Below are positions 51,251 through 60,202 of a stretch of DNA of 64,000 nt, piece by piece. Within the stretch, counting starts at the first letter, position 1, and every line of letters begins with the position of its first letter. The notes under the pieces were generated by a model. That model saw only the letters and a program-made list of their open reading frames with translations. It was not told where the DNA came from and searched no databases. The position numbers and the translations under genes were made by a program. The DNA comes from Caldilineaceae bacterium. Its GTDB lineage: Bacteria; Chloroflexota; Anaerolineae; Caldilineales; Caldilineaceae. Where the stretch lies: assembly GCA_020846635.1 (NCBI GenBank), contig JADLDO010000041.1:62001-126000 (forward strand), written 5' to 3'.

Positions 51251-52783
51251 ATGGCAGCAGCCCACGCTCGGCGCATCCAGCGCGTTGAAATGGACAAAAT
51301 TGTCAAGCGCTTTCCCGGCGTCTTGGCTTGTGACGACGTAGCCTTTGATATTCAGGCGGGCGAAGTCCATGCACTGCTGGGCGAAAATGGTGCGGGTAAA
51401 TCGACCTTGATGAAGATTCTCTATGGGCTCTACCAACCCGATGGGGGCTTCATCCGTATCAACGGCAGCGAGGTCCGCATCAGCTCCCCACTTGATGCTA
51501 TCGCCCAGGGGATCGGCATGGTTCACCAGCACTTTATGCTGGTCGACACCTTGACCGTGGCTGAAAATGTCGCCCTGGGGCTGCCTTCCGGCCCTGTCCT
51601 GGGGTTGGCCCAGGTAGAGCAGCGCATCCGCAGCCTTTCGCAAGAATATGGCATCCAGGTTGACCCGCGCGCGCCGGTCTGGACCCTCTCCGTGGGCGAA
51701 CGGCAGCGCGTCGAGATCGTCAAAGCGCTCTATCGCGGGGCCGATCTCTTGATCTTGGATGAGCCTACCGCCGTACTCACGCCGCAAGAGGTCGATGAAC
51801 TTTTCAGCACCCTGCGCCACATGGCGCACGACGGGCACAGCCTGATCTTTATCAGCCATAAATTACACGAAGTGCTGGCCCTTGCCGACCGCATCACCGT
51901 CCTGCGCGAAGGCCGGCTCATCGGCACCCAGGCGCGCATCGGGGTCACGCGGCCCCAACTGGCGCGCATGATGGTCGGGCGCGAGGTGCTGCTGGCGCGG
52001 ACGCATGTGCCGGTGCCGCTGGGTGACGATAGGATGGCGCTGCATCAAGTCAGCGCGCGCGGGGTGACAGGGCAGTTGGCGCTCAACGAGGTCAGCCTGC
52101 GCGTGCGTTCCGGCGAAATTCTGGGCGTGGCAGGTGTCAGCGGCAATGGGCAGCGCGAATTGGCCGAAGTCATCGCCGGGCTGCGTCCAACCACTGGCGG
52201 GAAGATTGAGTTGGACGGGCGCGACGTGAGCCGCCATTCCGCGGCCCAACGCACCAACGACGGTTTGGCATATATCCCCGAAGAACGGATGGTAGACGGG
52301 GTGATCCAAGAGTTTAGCGTGGCGGAAAACTTGATTCTGCAGGATCACACCCGCCCACCCTACAGCAAACGCCTCTTTATCGACTTTACAGCGGTGGCCC
52401 AACAGAGCCGTGAACTGGTCAACCAATTTCGTGTCAAGACACCCAGCATCGACACCCCAGTCAGGAGCCTTTCCGGGGGCAACATCCAAAAGATCATCCT
52501 GGCCCGCGAATTAGCGCGCAATCCCAAAGTGCTGATCGCCGCCCAGCCCACGCGCGGCGTGGACATTGGTGCCACCGAGTATATCCACCAACGGCTGCTC
52601 GACCAACGCAGCCGCGGCACAGCCACGCTGCTCATTTCCGAAGACCTGGACGAAGTTCTCGCCCTATCAGACCGGATTGCGGTGCTTTACGAAGGGCGCA
52701 TCATGGACATTGTCGAGCGCGAGACGACGAGTGCCGAGGAGATCGGGCTGCTGATGGCAGGCGTCCACACAACCCACGCATGA
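51251..52783 (+). CDS. BMP-type ABC transporter double ATPase
   Basis: A 510-residue ATPase with two nucleotide-binding domains. The first has Walker A LLGENGAGKST, signature LSVGERQRVEI and Walker B LLILDEPTAVLTPQE. The second has a degenerate Walker A (GVSGNGQREL), a good signature LSGGNIQKIILARELA and a Walker B-like VLIAAQPTRGVDIG. This asymmetry is normal for the RbsA/NupO-like class. It powers import through the two permeases. The ATG at 51251 gives the family start (RVEMDKIVKRFPGV follows); a start at 51197 would lie within the hairpin. Confidence 0.93.
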   Translation: MAAAHARRIQRVEMDKIVKRFPGVLACDDVAFDIQAGEVHALLGENGAGKSTLMKILYGLYQPDGGFIRINGSEVRISSPLDAIAQGIGMVHQHFMLVDTLTVAENVALGLPSGPVLGLAQVEQRIRSLSQEYGIQVDPRAPVWTLSVGERQRVEIVKALYRGADLLILDEPTAVLTPQEVDELFSTLRHMAHDGHSLIFISHKLHEVLALADRITVLREGRLIGTQARIGVTRPQLARMMVGREVLLARTHVPVPLGDDRMALHQVSARGVTGQLALNEVSLRVRSGEILGVAGVSGNGQRELAEVIAGLRPTTGGKIELDGRDVSRHSAAQRTNDGLAYIPEERMVDGVIQEFSVAENLILQDHTRPPYSKRLFIDFTAVAQQSRELVNQFRVKTPSIDTPVRSLSGGNIQKIILARELARNPKVLIAAQPTRGVDIGATEYIHQRLLDQRSRGTATLLISEDLDEVLALSDRIAVLYEGRIMDIVERETTSAEEIGLLMAGVHTTHA

Positions 52784-52796
52784 GGCAAAAGCGGTG

Positions 52797-53741
52797 ATGC
52801 ACAAACTTGTCTGGCTTCCCCTGCTGTTACCCTGGCTGATCCTTCCGCAATCCCTCTCCAGCGCGCCCACCGTGGGCGGCTGTGCCATCTTTCCCGCCAA
52901 CAATATCTCGAACACGCGCATTGATGATCTGCCGCGTCACGCCCGCTCAGATGAGTACGTTGCCGCCATTGGCCCCAATGCAGCCGTCCATCCTGATTTC
53001 GGTTCGGGGCTTTGGGAAGGCGGCCCCATCGGCATCCCCTTTGTCGTCGTCCCCGCCCACCAGCCGCTCGTCGATATTGTCTTTACGGACTATGGTGACG
53101 AGAGCGATCCAGGTCCTTATCCAATCCCCGACAACGCACCCATTGAGGGTGGGGCGGATGCTGACGGCGACCGGCACGTGCTGGTCTTGCAGCAGGGCAG
53201 TTGTCACCTCTATGAGCTATTTTACGCCTTCCCGGTTGGGCATAACTGGGAGGCAGCCTCTGGCGCGGTCTATGACCTGGCAAGCCATGCTCTGCGCCCG
53301 GCGGGATGGACCTCCGCCGATGCTGCGGGGCTGCCCATCCTGCCAGGCCTGGTGCGCTATGACGAGGTTGCCGCTGGGGAGATCCGCCACGCCATCCGCA
53401 TGACTGCGCCGGAGACACAGATGGCCTACATTTGGCCCGCTCGCCACTACGCCTCGGAGATCACCGACCCTGGCTATCCACCGATGGGGCAGCGCTTCCG
53501 CCTGAGAAGCGATTTCCCGCTGGAAGGGTACGCTCCCCAGGTGCAGGTCATCCTGCGCGCCATGAAGCGCTATGGGCTTATCCTGGCTGACAATGGTTCG
53601 CCCTGGTACATCTCCGGCGCACCCGATGAACGATGGGATAATGAGATGCTGCGTGAACTGAAGCAGTTGCAGGGGAGTGACTTCGAAGCGGTTGATGTCT
53701 CGTCGTTACAACTCAGCCCCGACTCAGGAGAAGTCCGCTAG
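52797..53741 (+). CDS. Secreted protein of unknown function
   Basis: A 314-residue protein with an N-terminal signal peptide (LVWLPLLLPWLILPQSLSSA). The mature part starts CAIFPANNISNTRIDDLPRH and continues with VHPDFGSGLWEGGPIGIPFV, a pattern I have seen in unassigned secreted proteins of bacteria and fungi. LYELFYAF and HYASEITDPGYPPMGQRFRL are further conserved-looking blocks. I recognise no catalytic motif. It starts 13 bases after the ATPase stop, so it may be co-transcribed with the BMP transporter; a GTG one codon earlier is possible. A role in processing the transported compound outside the cell is speculative. Confidence 0.7.
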   Translation: MHKLVWLPLLLPWLILPQSLSSAPTVGGCAIFPANNISNTRIDDLPRHARSDEYVAAIGPNAAVHPDFGSGLWEGGPIGIPFVVVPAHQPLVDIVFTDYGDESDPGPYPIPDNAPIEGGADADGDRHVLVLQQGSCHLYELFYAFPVGHNWEAASGAVYDLASHALRPAGWTSADAAGLPILPGLVRYDEVAAGEIRHAIRMTAPETQMAYIWPARHYASEITDPGYPPMGQRFRLRSDFPLEGYAPQVQVILRAMKRYGLILADNGSPWYISGAPDERWDNEMLRELKQLQGSDFEAVDVSSLQLSPDSGEVR

Positions 53742-53758
53742 TCGATAAGGTCGCCCAG

Positions 53759-53925
53759 GGCTAAAGCCGCAGGGCTACAGGACAACGCCCCCTGAAGGGG
53801 ACTTACCAGACCAACCCTCCCGAAAACTTCTGAGCTTCCGGGAGGGTTAAAGGCCACGATCCCTAATTTACAGTGTGCCAAGCCCCATTCAGGGGGCGCT
53901 GTATCCTAGCCGGACGGCTTTAGCC
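53759..53925. repeat. Composite nested inverted repeat (MITE-like)
   Basis: Outer arms 53759-53804 and 53880-53925 are imperfect complements, with perfect blocks GGCTAAAGCC/GGCTTTAGCC and CGCCCCCTGAA/TTCAGGGGGCG. The inner hairpin 53813-53848 (copy D) belongs to the dispersed family. The element fills most of the 209-base gap between two convergent genes. No open reading frame or clear target duplication was seen. Confidence 0.7.
53813..53848. terminator. Dispersed hairpin family, copy D
   Basis: AACCCTCCCG (53813-53822) pairs with 53839-53848; the inner part TTCTGAGCTTCCGGGAGGG and the tail TTAAAGG resemble copy B at 35702. It sits between convergent stops. Confidence 0.7.
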
Positions 53926-53950
53926 TCCGGCGGCCTCTGCGTACTATCAG

Positions 53951-55363
53951 TTAGTCAGCTAGCCCCAAATCGTCGCCAGCGGCGCGCGCCAGCTTGGGCA
54001 TGGGCTGGTGATGTTCGACTGGCGTGACCAGGCGATCGACCAGTTCACGCGTTCCGCCGACATTGAGCTTCTCAAAGAAGAAGGCGAATTTATCTTCCAA
54101 AGCCTGCCCTAGCGCGGCCTTTTCGTCACCCTGCAAGCTCCACAACTCCGCCTTGAAAGGCCCAATCGCCTTCTTGCGCGTACTGTAATAGAACTGGGCA
54201 TCGCTCATGTTCGGCTTGCGTTCATCCGCATTGGCCCGATCCAAGAAGCGATAGATCGACTGCTTGAGGTCGCTGGGGAAGGAAGGATGATCCATAAACA
54301 GGTTCTGGAAGCCGGTTGCCAGGTGAATTTCGAGCGTCTGCACCTCTGGGAACTTATTAAAGAGTTCTTCGGGCAGCGTACTCGCACCATGCTGTACGGC
54401 CCCACCGCAGCCATGCTGGCGCGCCCGTTCCCCCAAGACCAAGAGCGTATCAAAGTCTACTGCCACGGTCGCCATCGTCCCATCCGGCAGCATCACACCC
54501 CCATGGCTGGTTCCCGTCTGCACGCTGATCTTGCTCAACCCGGCATAGTTGCCCAGGTCGGACAATGCGCGCTGGTAGCCTTCCACATACGCATCCAGTT
54601 CTTCCGGCGTGGAGTTCTTTTCACCGACCTCGCCGATCTCACCGCCCAGGCTCACCGTCACCCCTTCGGGCTCCAGGTCGCGCACAAATTGGGTCAACTC
54701 AGCCGAGCGCAGATAGTTGTGATACTGCTGCTCGTCCAGCGATTCGGGGTCAAGTGTGACCAGCGTGCTTGTGTCCAGATCGATATTCCAGAAGCCCGCA
54801 GGAATCGCCTCGGCAATCAAATCCTTGACCTCTTGGATGGCGGCTTCGGGATTTTTCTTATAGAGCGAAGCCTTCGCCTGGAAATGGTCGCCCTGGATAA
54901 AGATCGGGCCTTTGTACCCTTCCTTGATCGCCGCCGCGATCAGCGCGGTGCTAAACTCGGCGGGCTGCTGGTGGGTATAGCTCATTTCGCTGCGCGCAAT
55001 CTCGAAGATAAAGGCCCCAGCATTACATTGTTTGGCCGCGCGCAGTGCTGCACGCGCCGTCTCATAGGTGGTGAAGCGCAAATTCATAGCGGGTACTGTG
55101 CGGTCGCGCCATTCATCACGCGCGCGGGCAATATAGAACTCATGAATACTGGCAGGGCGCGCGCCCAGCGCTTGACCGGCTTCCCAGATCAGCCAGCGCG
55201 CATACTGCTTGACCGGCTCTGTGCCAAAAACAGCATCGCGAATCAGAATATCGATTGTGCTATCACGCAGTTTCACGTCGTCCAAGACTTCAACCTTGCC
55301 TCGCGTCACCATCAGACTGCTGGACAACTCTTTGCGTACTTCATACACCGATTCGTGGATCAT
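53951..55363 (-). CDS. Class II fructose-bisphosphate aldolase-family protein
   Basis: A 470-residue protein with the TIM-barrel landmarks of zinc-dependent aldolases. FIQGDHFQAK supplies the metal-side aspartate and histidine, SLGGEIGEVGEKNSTPEEL the acidic zinc loop, VQTGTSHGGVMLPDG a histidine, and CGGAVQHGASTLPEELFNKF the GASxxP-type phosphate region. It is 100-150 residues longer than ordinary FbaA, with extra N- and C-terminal segments. The substrate is probably fructose 1,6-bisphosphate since a phosphofructokinase gene lies directly upstream, 166 bases away on the same strand. A tagatose-type specificity is possible. Confidence 0.85.
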   Translation of the reverse strand: MIHESVYEVRKELSSSLMVTRGKVEVLDDVKLRDSTIDILIRDAVFGTEPVKQYARWLIWEAGQALGARPASIHEFYIARARDEWRDRTVPAMNLRFTTYETARAALRAAKQCNAGAFIFEIARSEMSYTHQQPAEFSTALIAAAIKEGYKGPIFIQGDHFQAKASLYKKNPEAAIQEVKDLIAEAIPAGFWNIDLDTSTLVTLDPESLDEQQYHNYLRSAELTQFVRDLEPEGVTVSLGGEIGEVGEKNSTPEELDAYVEGYQRALSDLGNYAGLSKISVQTGTSHGGVMLPDGTMATVAVDFDTLLVLGERARQHGCGGAVQHGASTLPEELFNKFPEVQTLEIHLATGFQNLFMDHPSFPSDLKQSIYRFLDRANADERKPNMSDAQFYYSTRKKAIGPFKAELWSLQGDEKAALGQALEDKFAFFFEKLNVGGTRELVDRLVTPVEHHQPMPKLARAAGDDLGLAD

Positions 55364-55529
55364 CAGTTTCTATCCTTTGTATCTACGGATCTCGTTTGCG
55401 TAATTGACGGGTGACATCGCCATAGTCAGTCACATTGAACACACTCCACCGCAATGATGCTCTAGTTATACCGCTCTAATCATACCATTGGGAGCGAACG
55501 TTGGCAGAATCCCCACCCAGAACCCTAGC

Positions 55530-57851
55530 CTAATCCTCCCCGATCTGAGGGGGGAAGCGCGACCTCATCGCGGACGACACAACACCGTCCTCAAGATGAG
55601 GAGGGCTGACATGCGCTTTGGGCATGGTTTCCGAAGGGGACAGATGGGCCATCATTCGCGCCACCGGGCGCAATCGCATCCACCACTGATCGCGCGGGCG
55701 ATGCCATACTTCATCAGCCATACGCATAACCTCATGCAGAGGCGTCAGGCGTAACTCTCCGCTCACGTGGCCGATGCCGACCGCAGGCGGGTCGAACTGG
55801 ATGCTCCGGCACTGCTCGTCGATGAACTCCACGGCGCGCGCCAACATGCGCGCTGCCAGAATACGGTCAAAGGGCAGTGGATCGCCCCCCTGCTGCAAAT
55901 GCCCCAGCACAGAAACGCGCACATCAAAGAGATCGCCTCCTTCCTCGGCAAAGACTGCCGCCAAGAAATCGGTCGTATAGCGCGGATTGGCTTCTTCATT
56001 GCGAATCATCAATCCCAACCGTTTGCCTGCGGCAAAGCTCTCGCGCAGTTGCACAATATCCTGCTGAAGATCCGCCAGCCGGATCCCTTCTTCATGCATA
56101 TAGACCCGCTCGGCGCCCGTCGAGATCGCGCTCATCAGCGCCAGATAGCCACAATACTTCCCCATGACCTCCACCACAAAGACCCGGTTGGAGGCAACCG
56201 CCGACTGTTTGATCTTGTCAACCGCTTCGGTGATATTGTTCAGCGCCGTATCTGCGCCGATGCTAAATTCTGCACAGGGCAGATTGTTGTCAATCGTGGC
56301 TGGGATGCAGAAAATGGGGATGTTGAAGGAGGGAAAGTTACGTCGCTCGCGCTGCAAAATGGCCGCGGCTCGATAGCCGGCAAAGCCCCCAATGATGAGC
56401 AGCGCGTCCACCTTGTTCTCCTCCAACGTGCGCGCCACCGTATAGAGTTCGGATACATCCGGCACTTTACGGCTGGTGCCCAGCACAGAGCCGCCTAAGG
56501 GTGCCCAACCATTGACCGAGTACCAGCCCATCTCCTGGATCTGGTTGTTGATCAGCCCGCGAAAGCCGCGCATCACCCCCAACGGGATATGCCCCTTGTC
56601 TACGCTCAAACGCACAGCCGTCCGCACTGCTGCGTTCATGCCCGGCGCGGCCCCACCTGCGTTGAGGATCGCGATGCGCAAGCGGCGCTTCCCTTCCTGC
56701 GGAGCGTGGGGCATGGCGCGCACCATCGTTCGCAGAATGCGAAATGCTTCTTGATACCCTCCCCCGCGCAATTCCATCGCACGATCAAAATTAAGTGTCT
56801 GAATCGATTCGTTGATCTCGCGTGTCTTGGCAACGCAGTACATCAACGGCTGGCGAATAATTTTGTTGTTTTGAATACCAATCAGCACTGGTTCGTCATC
56901 CGGCCCGGCGGAGAGTACGACATCGACCGCTTCCACCCCCATAATTGTGCTGAGGACGCGATCATAGGCGCTGGGCGAGCCACCGCGCTGGACATGCCCC
57001 AAGACCGTGATACGTACATCTTCGCCCAATCGCTCTTCCAACACCTGGCGCACATGGGTCACAGGAATCGGCTTGCCATAACGATCCTGCGCGCCCTCTG
57101 CCACAATTACGATGTTGTCTCGCCGCCCCATGGCAAGACCATCGCGCAACACCTGCACCATTTTGCTTTCCCAATCATCCGTTGCAGGCGGGCTTTCGGG
57201 GATCAATACCCATTCGGCCCCCGTGGCAATGGCGCTCATCACCGCCAAATAGCCACAATTGCGCCCCATGACCTCGACCACAAAGGCGCGCTGGTGGCTG
57301 GCTGCCGTACTGGTGAGCGCATCCACTGCGCTCGTAATGCGGTGCAGTGCCGTATCCGCACCGATGGTCATATCTGTGCCATACATATCGTTGTCGATTG
57401 AGCCGACAATGCCCGCCAACGAAATGAAACCATGTCGCTCGGCTACGTCGGCGCTGATCTCCCCCGCCTGGTAGAGTTCACTGACATGCTCAGGCCATTC
57501 GCGATGAAGCAGATCGGCCCCGGTCAAACTGCCGTCGCCACCGATCACAACCAAGCTGTCGATGCCATGCGCCAGCAGGTTACGAACCGCCACCCTTCGC
57601 CCCTCACGCGTGCGAAATGCCTGGGCGCGCGCGGTGCCGATAATCGTGCCACCCCGGTGTAGAATACCGCCAACATCCTCCCATTTCATGGGCTTGATAC
57701 GGTCACCACCGTCGATCATCCCCTGGTAGCCTTCATAAATGGCAAAAATCTCCGCCCCCTGGTTGATGCCGGCGCGCACCACCGCGCGCACCGCGGCATT
57801 CATCCCCGGCGCATCGCCGCCACTTGTCATTACGCCTACACGTTTTGCCAT
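55530..57851 (-). CDS. Tandem-fused 6-phosphofructokinase of eukaryotic type
   Basis: A 773-residue enzyme made of two PFK halves, about twice the bacterial length. The N-half (1-385) keeps GGDGSLTGA (104-112, glycine type that uses ATP), the catalytic VGSIDNDM (149-156) and GHVQRGGSPSAYDR. The C-half (390-725) has GGFAGY (488-493) and PATIDNN (517-523), so ATP and catalytic aspartate sites are degraded, as in the allosteric half of animal and fungal PFK. The stretch TDMTIGADTALHRI and SHQRAFVVEVMGRNCGYLA is strikingly like eukaryotic PFK. A 45-residue tail follows. It commits fructose 6-phosphate to glycolysis; the adjacent aldolase takes the next step. Confidence 0.93.
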   Translation of the reverse strand: MAKRVGVMTSGGDAPGMNAAVRAVVRAGINQGAEIFAIYEGYQGMIDGGDRIKPMKWEDVGGILHRGGTIIGTARAQAFRTREGRRVAVRNLLAHGIDSLVVIGGDGSLTGADLLHREWPEHVSELYQAGEISADVAERHGFISLAGIVGSIDNDMYGTDMTIGADTALHRITSAVDALTSTAASHQRAFVVEVMGRNCGYLAVMSAIATGAEWVLIPESPPATDDWESKMVQVLRDGLAMGRRDNIVIVAEGAQDRYGKPIPVTHVRQVLEERLGEDVRITVLGHVQRGGSPSAYDRVLSTIMGVEAVDVVLSAGPDDEPVLIGIQNNKIIRQPLMYCVAKTREINESIQTLNFDRAMELRGGGYQEAFRILRTMVRAMPHAPQEGKRRLRIAILNAGGAAPGMNAAVRTAVRLSVDKGHIPLGVMRGFRGLINNQIQEMGWYSVNGWAPLGGSVLGTSRKVPDVSELYTVARTLEENKVDALLIIGGFAGYRAAAILQRERRNFPSFNIPIFCIPATIDNNLPCAEFSIGADTALNNITEAVDKIKQSAVASNRVFVVEVMGKYCGYLALMSAISTGAERVYMHEEGIRLADLQQDIVQLRESFAAGKRLGLMIRNEEANPRYTTDFLAAVFAEEGGDLFDVRVSVLGHLQQGGDPLPFDRILAARMLARAVEFIDEQCRSIQFDPPAVGIGHVSGELRLTPLHEVMRMADEVWHRPRDQWWMRLRPVARMMAHLSPSETMPKAHVSPPHLEDGVVSSAMRSRFPPQIGED

Positions 57852-58234
57852 ACCTCAAACATCCTCACCAAGCGCCTATGCGCTCATTACACACTCTCAC
57901 GGTCATGCGTACACGTGATCATACGGGCATGATCATACGTGAAGAATGAATGCACTGTTGTTAGCTAGTATCCGCATAAGACCCAAATATAATCCGGGAA
58001 GTATACCATATTTCCGGCTCAGTCTACCCCACCACTCTTGCGGCGACCGCCCAGCCGCCACTGGAATGTGTCCCCATACGCGCCCATCATCGCGCTTTCA
58101 TATTGACATAAAACAAAAGATTTTGACACAATTTCTCCTTTCACCTATACTACCAATTAAATCAAATGCCGCCAGATAGTTCTGGCCTTATTGGCATCGG
58201 GCCTATGCGCCCTGCGCCGTCCAGGAGACAAAAA
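57852..58234. other. Divergent intergenic region between PFK and MBL-fold genes
   Basis: No gene is supported here. The right part is AT-rich and contains the strong promoter at 58123-58151. On the left, GATCATACG occurs twice (57918-57926 and 57931-57939) within a partially palindromic stretch that could bind a regulator of the PFK gene. Nothing else stands out. Confidence 0.55.
58123..58151 (+). promoter_or_regulatory. Strong sigma-70-type promoter
   Basis: TTGACA (58123-58128), a 17-base spacer and TATACT (58146-58151) give 11 of 12 consensus matches, the best promoter match in the window. Transcription would begin near 58158 and serve the MBL-fold gene at 58235 and probably the TPR and membrane protein genes beyond. 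Confidence 0.75.
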
Positions 58235-59179
58235 ATGGCACGACGTCGTAGTTCTGTCCGTATTGGTGTAACCGGGTTGGGTGAACGTGAAGAACTAACG
58301 CCCGGTATCTTTATCAACAACCATTATCGTGGCTGCACCCCCGGTTTTATCCACACGGATGAGGGGATTGTGCTGGTAGATGCCCCCCTGATCCCCAAGC
58401 AAGCGCTTGACTGGCGCGAGCAGGTTGAGGACGAATATCCAGGCGAACCCTTTCTCTATTTGGTCAACACCGACCACCATCGCGGCCATGCGTTGGGCAA
58501 TCAATACTTTATGCCGGTCAAGGTCATTGCCCATGAGCGCGCCCACAAGGAGATGTCCGGCTACACAGACAACTTCAAAGAGCGCGTTCGCAACAGCTTT
58601 AAGCGCGAGCCGGAAATCCAGGCACAACTGAACAACATCGAGATCATTCCCCCCCATGTCACCTTTACCAATCGCGCCAAGCTCCTCTTTGGCGGGCGCG
58701 CCATCGAGTTGATCTATGTCGGTGGACATACCCCTGCCACCAGCATCGTCTGGCTGCCGGATGATGGTGTTTGCTTTGTCGGCGATATTCTCTGGGTGGA
58801 TCAACATCCCTACATGGCCCAGGGCAACACCCTAGAGTGGCTCAGCGCTCTGGAATTGATTCGCAACCTGGGCGCGCAATCGCTTGTGCCCGGTCACGGC
58901 CCCGTCTGCGGGCCGGATGCCACCTATCGCGTCGGCGAGTATATCGAATTCATGCGCAACCGCGTACGCGATTATTATCTTGAAGGCAAAAACAAAAACG
59001 AGACCAAGAGCGGGCTCGTCGGCGAAATGCTCGAATGGTTCCCGGTTCCCCCAGAGCGAAAAGCCAAGATCGAAAGCCAGATCAAGTCGGGCCTGAACCG
59101 TGTCTTCCGCGAGATTCAGCGTGAAGAAGAACAACTCGGCGATGACTTCGAGGACGACGACGATGACGATGGCGGTTGA
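58235..59179 (+). CDS. Metallo-beta-lactamase-fold hydrolase with altered metal site
   Basis: A 314-residue protein of the MBL fold. The usual HxHxDH motif reads D80-H-H82-R-G84-H85 (NTDHHRGHALGN), so the first histidine and the aspartate are replaced. Other ligands are present: VGGHTPATS, VGDILW and VPGHGPV. Activity on a single metal or a changed substrate is likely. The ATG at 58235 has AGGAGA just upstream; an earlier in-frame ATG at 58166 adds a non-conserved stretch. The C-terminus is a run of aspartates. Relatives act as thioesterases, lactonases or flavoprotein-like hydrolases; the substrate here is unknown. Confidence 0.85.
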   Translation: MARRRSSVRIGVTGLGEREELTPGIFINNHYRGCTPGFIHTDEGIVLVDAPLIPKQALDWREQVEDEYPGEPFLYLVNTDHHRGHALGNQYFMPVKVIAHERAHKEMSGYTDNFKERVRNSFKREPEIQAQLNNIEIIPPHVTFTNRAKLLFGGRAIELIYVGGHTPATSIVWLPDDGVCFVGDILWVDQHPYMAQGNTLEWLSALELIRNLGAQSLVPGHGPVCGPDATYRVGEYIEFMRNRVRDYYLEGKNKNETKSGLVGEMLEWFPVPPERKAKIESQIKSGLNRVFREIQREEEQLGDDFEDDDDDDGG

Positions 59180-59233
59180 TCCCAATCAATTCGCTCTCAA
59201 GTAACTCAAAAAGATAGGTCGCAGAAATCGCTT

Positions 59234-60202
59234 ATGGCCCATACGGTTGCACCCCATTCCAGAAGCTCCATTACCCAGTTGCGTGAGTGGTTGGACAAAG
59301 CGGAGCGGCTGGTTGTCCAGGTCGATGGCACAACCATCGCCGAGTTTCTAACCCTGCTGGATAGCATTGATGAGCGCTTTGAGCAGCTAGAGCCAGAGGT
59401 TCCCGATTTGCGCCCCGAACAGAGCCGCTGGGAAAGCCTGCTCAATCGCATCAACAACAAGCCGGACACGATTGTCCGCGCAGCAGCCGTAGCAGGTGGC
59501 ATGGAAAAGTTGCGCGCCGCCCATCCGCCCGCCGAAAGCTTTTGGTGGCATCTCGACAAAGAGGTCGCCCGCCGCCGCTACAACTCGATCCGTCGCCTCC
59601 TGATTACGACGGTGACGCTGGTGGTTGTCATCTTGGGTGGCTATTGGGCCATCAACTACTTCTTTCCGCCCAACCCGGAAGCAGTGCTGATGGTGGAGAC
59701 GACCAACAGCATTGACCGGCTTGTAAGCGAACAACGGTGGCAAGAAGCACTTGACTTGGTGAAGGCGGCGCGCACCCAAGCGCCCGACCAGGGCGAACTG
59801 ATCGTCTGGGAGGTGGTACTCAACGAGCGCATCGGCGACAGTGATGCGACTGCCGCAGCGCTGGCCGAAGCCGAAGCAGCATACGCCAGCCAGCCGATTG
59901 ACATGTTGATTCACCTGGGCAATGACCGGCTGCGCGTCGGCGATGTCGAGGGTGCGCTTACTGCCGCCGACCAGGCGATGGCGATTGATTCCCAAAACCC
60001 CCAGGTTTACTTTCTCCTGGGCAGCATTGCGGAGACGCAAGGGGACTTGGCTGCGGCAATTGACTACTTTGACAAGACATTTACCCTCGCCGAAGGCGTA
60101 AATCCCCAACTCGCCGTTATTGCCCGCGTGCGGATGGGAAGTCTGATGCAAAATCCTGCTTCCTTTACATCGCCCGAAGCCACCCCCAGCCCCACCCCCT
60201 AG
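59234..60202 (+). CDS. Single-pass membrane protein with periplasmic TPR repeats
   Basis: A 322-residue protein. Residues 1-115 are a charged helical cytoplasmic part, 121-143 (LLITTVTLVVVILGGYWAIN) a membrane helix, and the rest is outside. Tetratricopeptide-like pairs are seen from SEQRWQEALDLVKAARTQAP to IAETQGDLAAAIDYFDKTFT. TPR domains hold proteins together. The stop codon is followed at once by the start of the large membrane protein, so the two are probably made together and may form a cell-surface complex. Specific function unknown. Confidence 0.8.
   Translation: MAHTVAPHSRSSITQLREWLDKAERLVVQVDGTTIAEFLTLLDSIDERFEQLEPEVPDLRPEQSRWESLLNRINNKPDTIVRAAAVAGGMEKLRAAHPPAESFWWHLDKEVARRRYNSIRRLLITTVTLVVVILGGYWAINYFFPPNPEAVLMVETTNSIDRLVSEQRWQEALDLVKAARTQAPDQGELIVWEVVLNERIGDSDATAAALAEAEAAYASQPIDMLIHLGNDRLRVGDVEGALTAADQAMAIDSQNPQVYFLLGSIAETQGDLAAAIDYFDKTFTLAEGVNPQLAVIARVRMGSLMQNPASFTSPEATPSPTP

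Noticed and set aside
51251..52783. Degenerate second Walker A motif in the BMP ATPase
   Set aside because: GVSGNGQREL is usual for the second domain of RbsA/NupO-type double ATPases and does not indicate decay.
55530..57851. Possibility that the double PFK is two genes joined by a missed stop or frameshift
   Set aside because: The frame is continuous, both halves are complete, and the pattern of lost residues in the C-half matches known fused PFKs.
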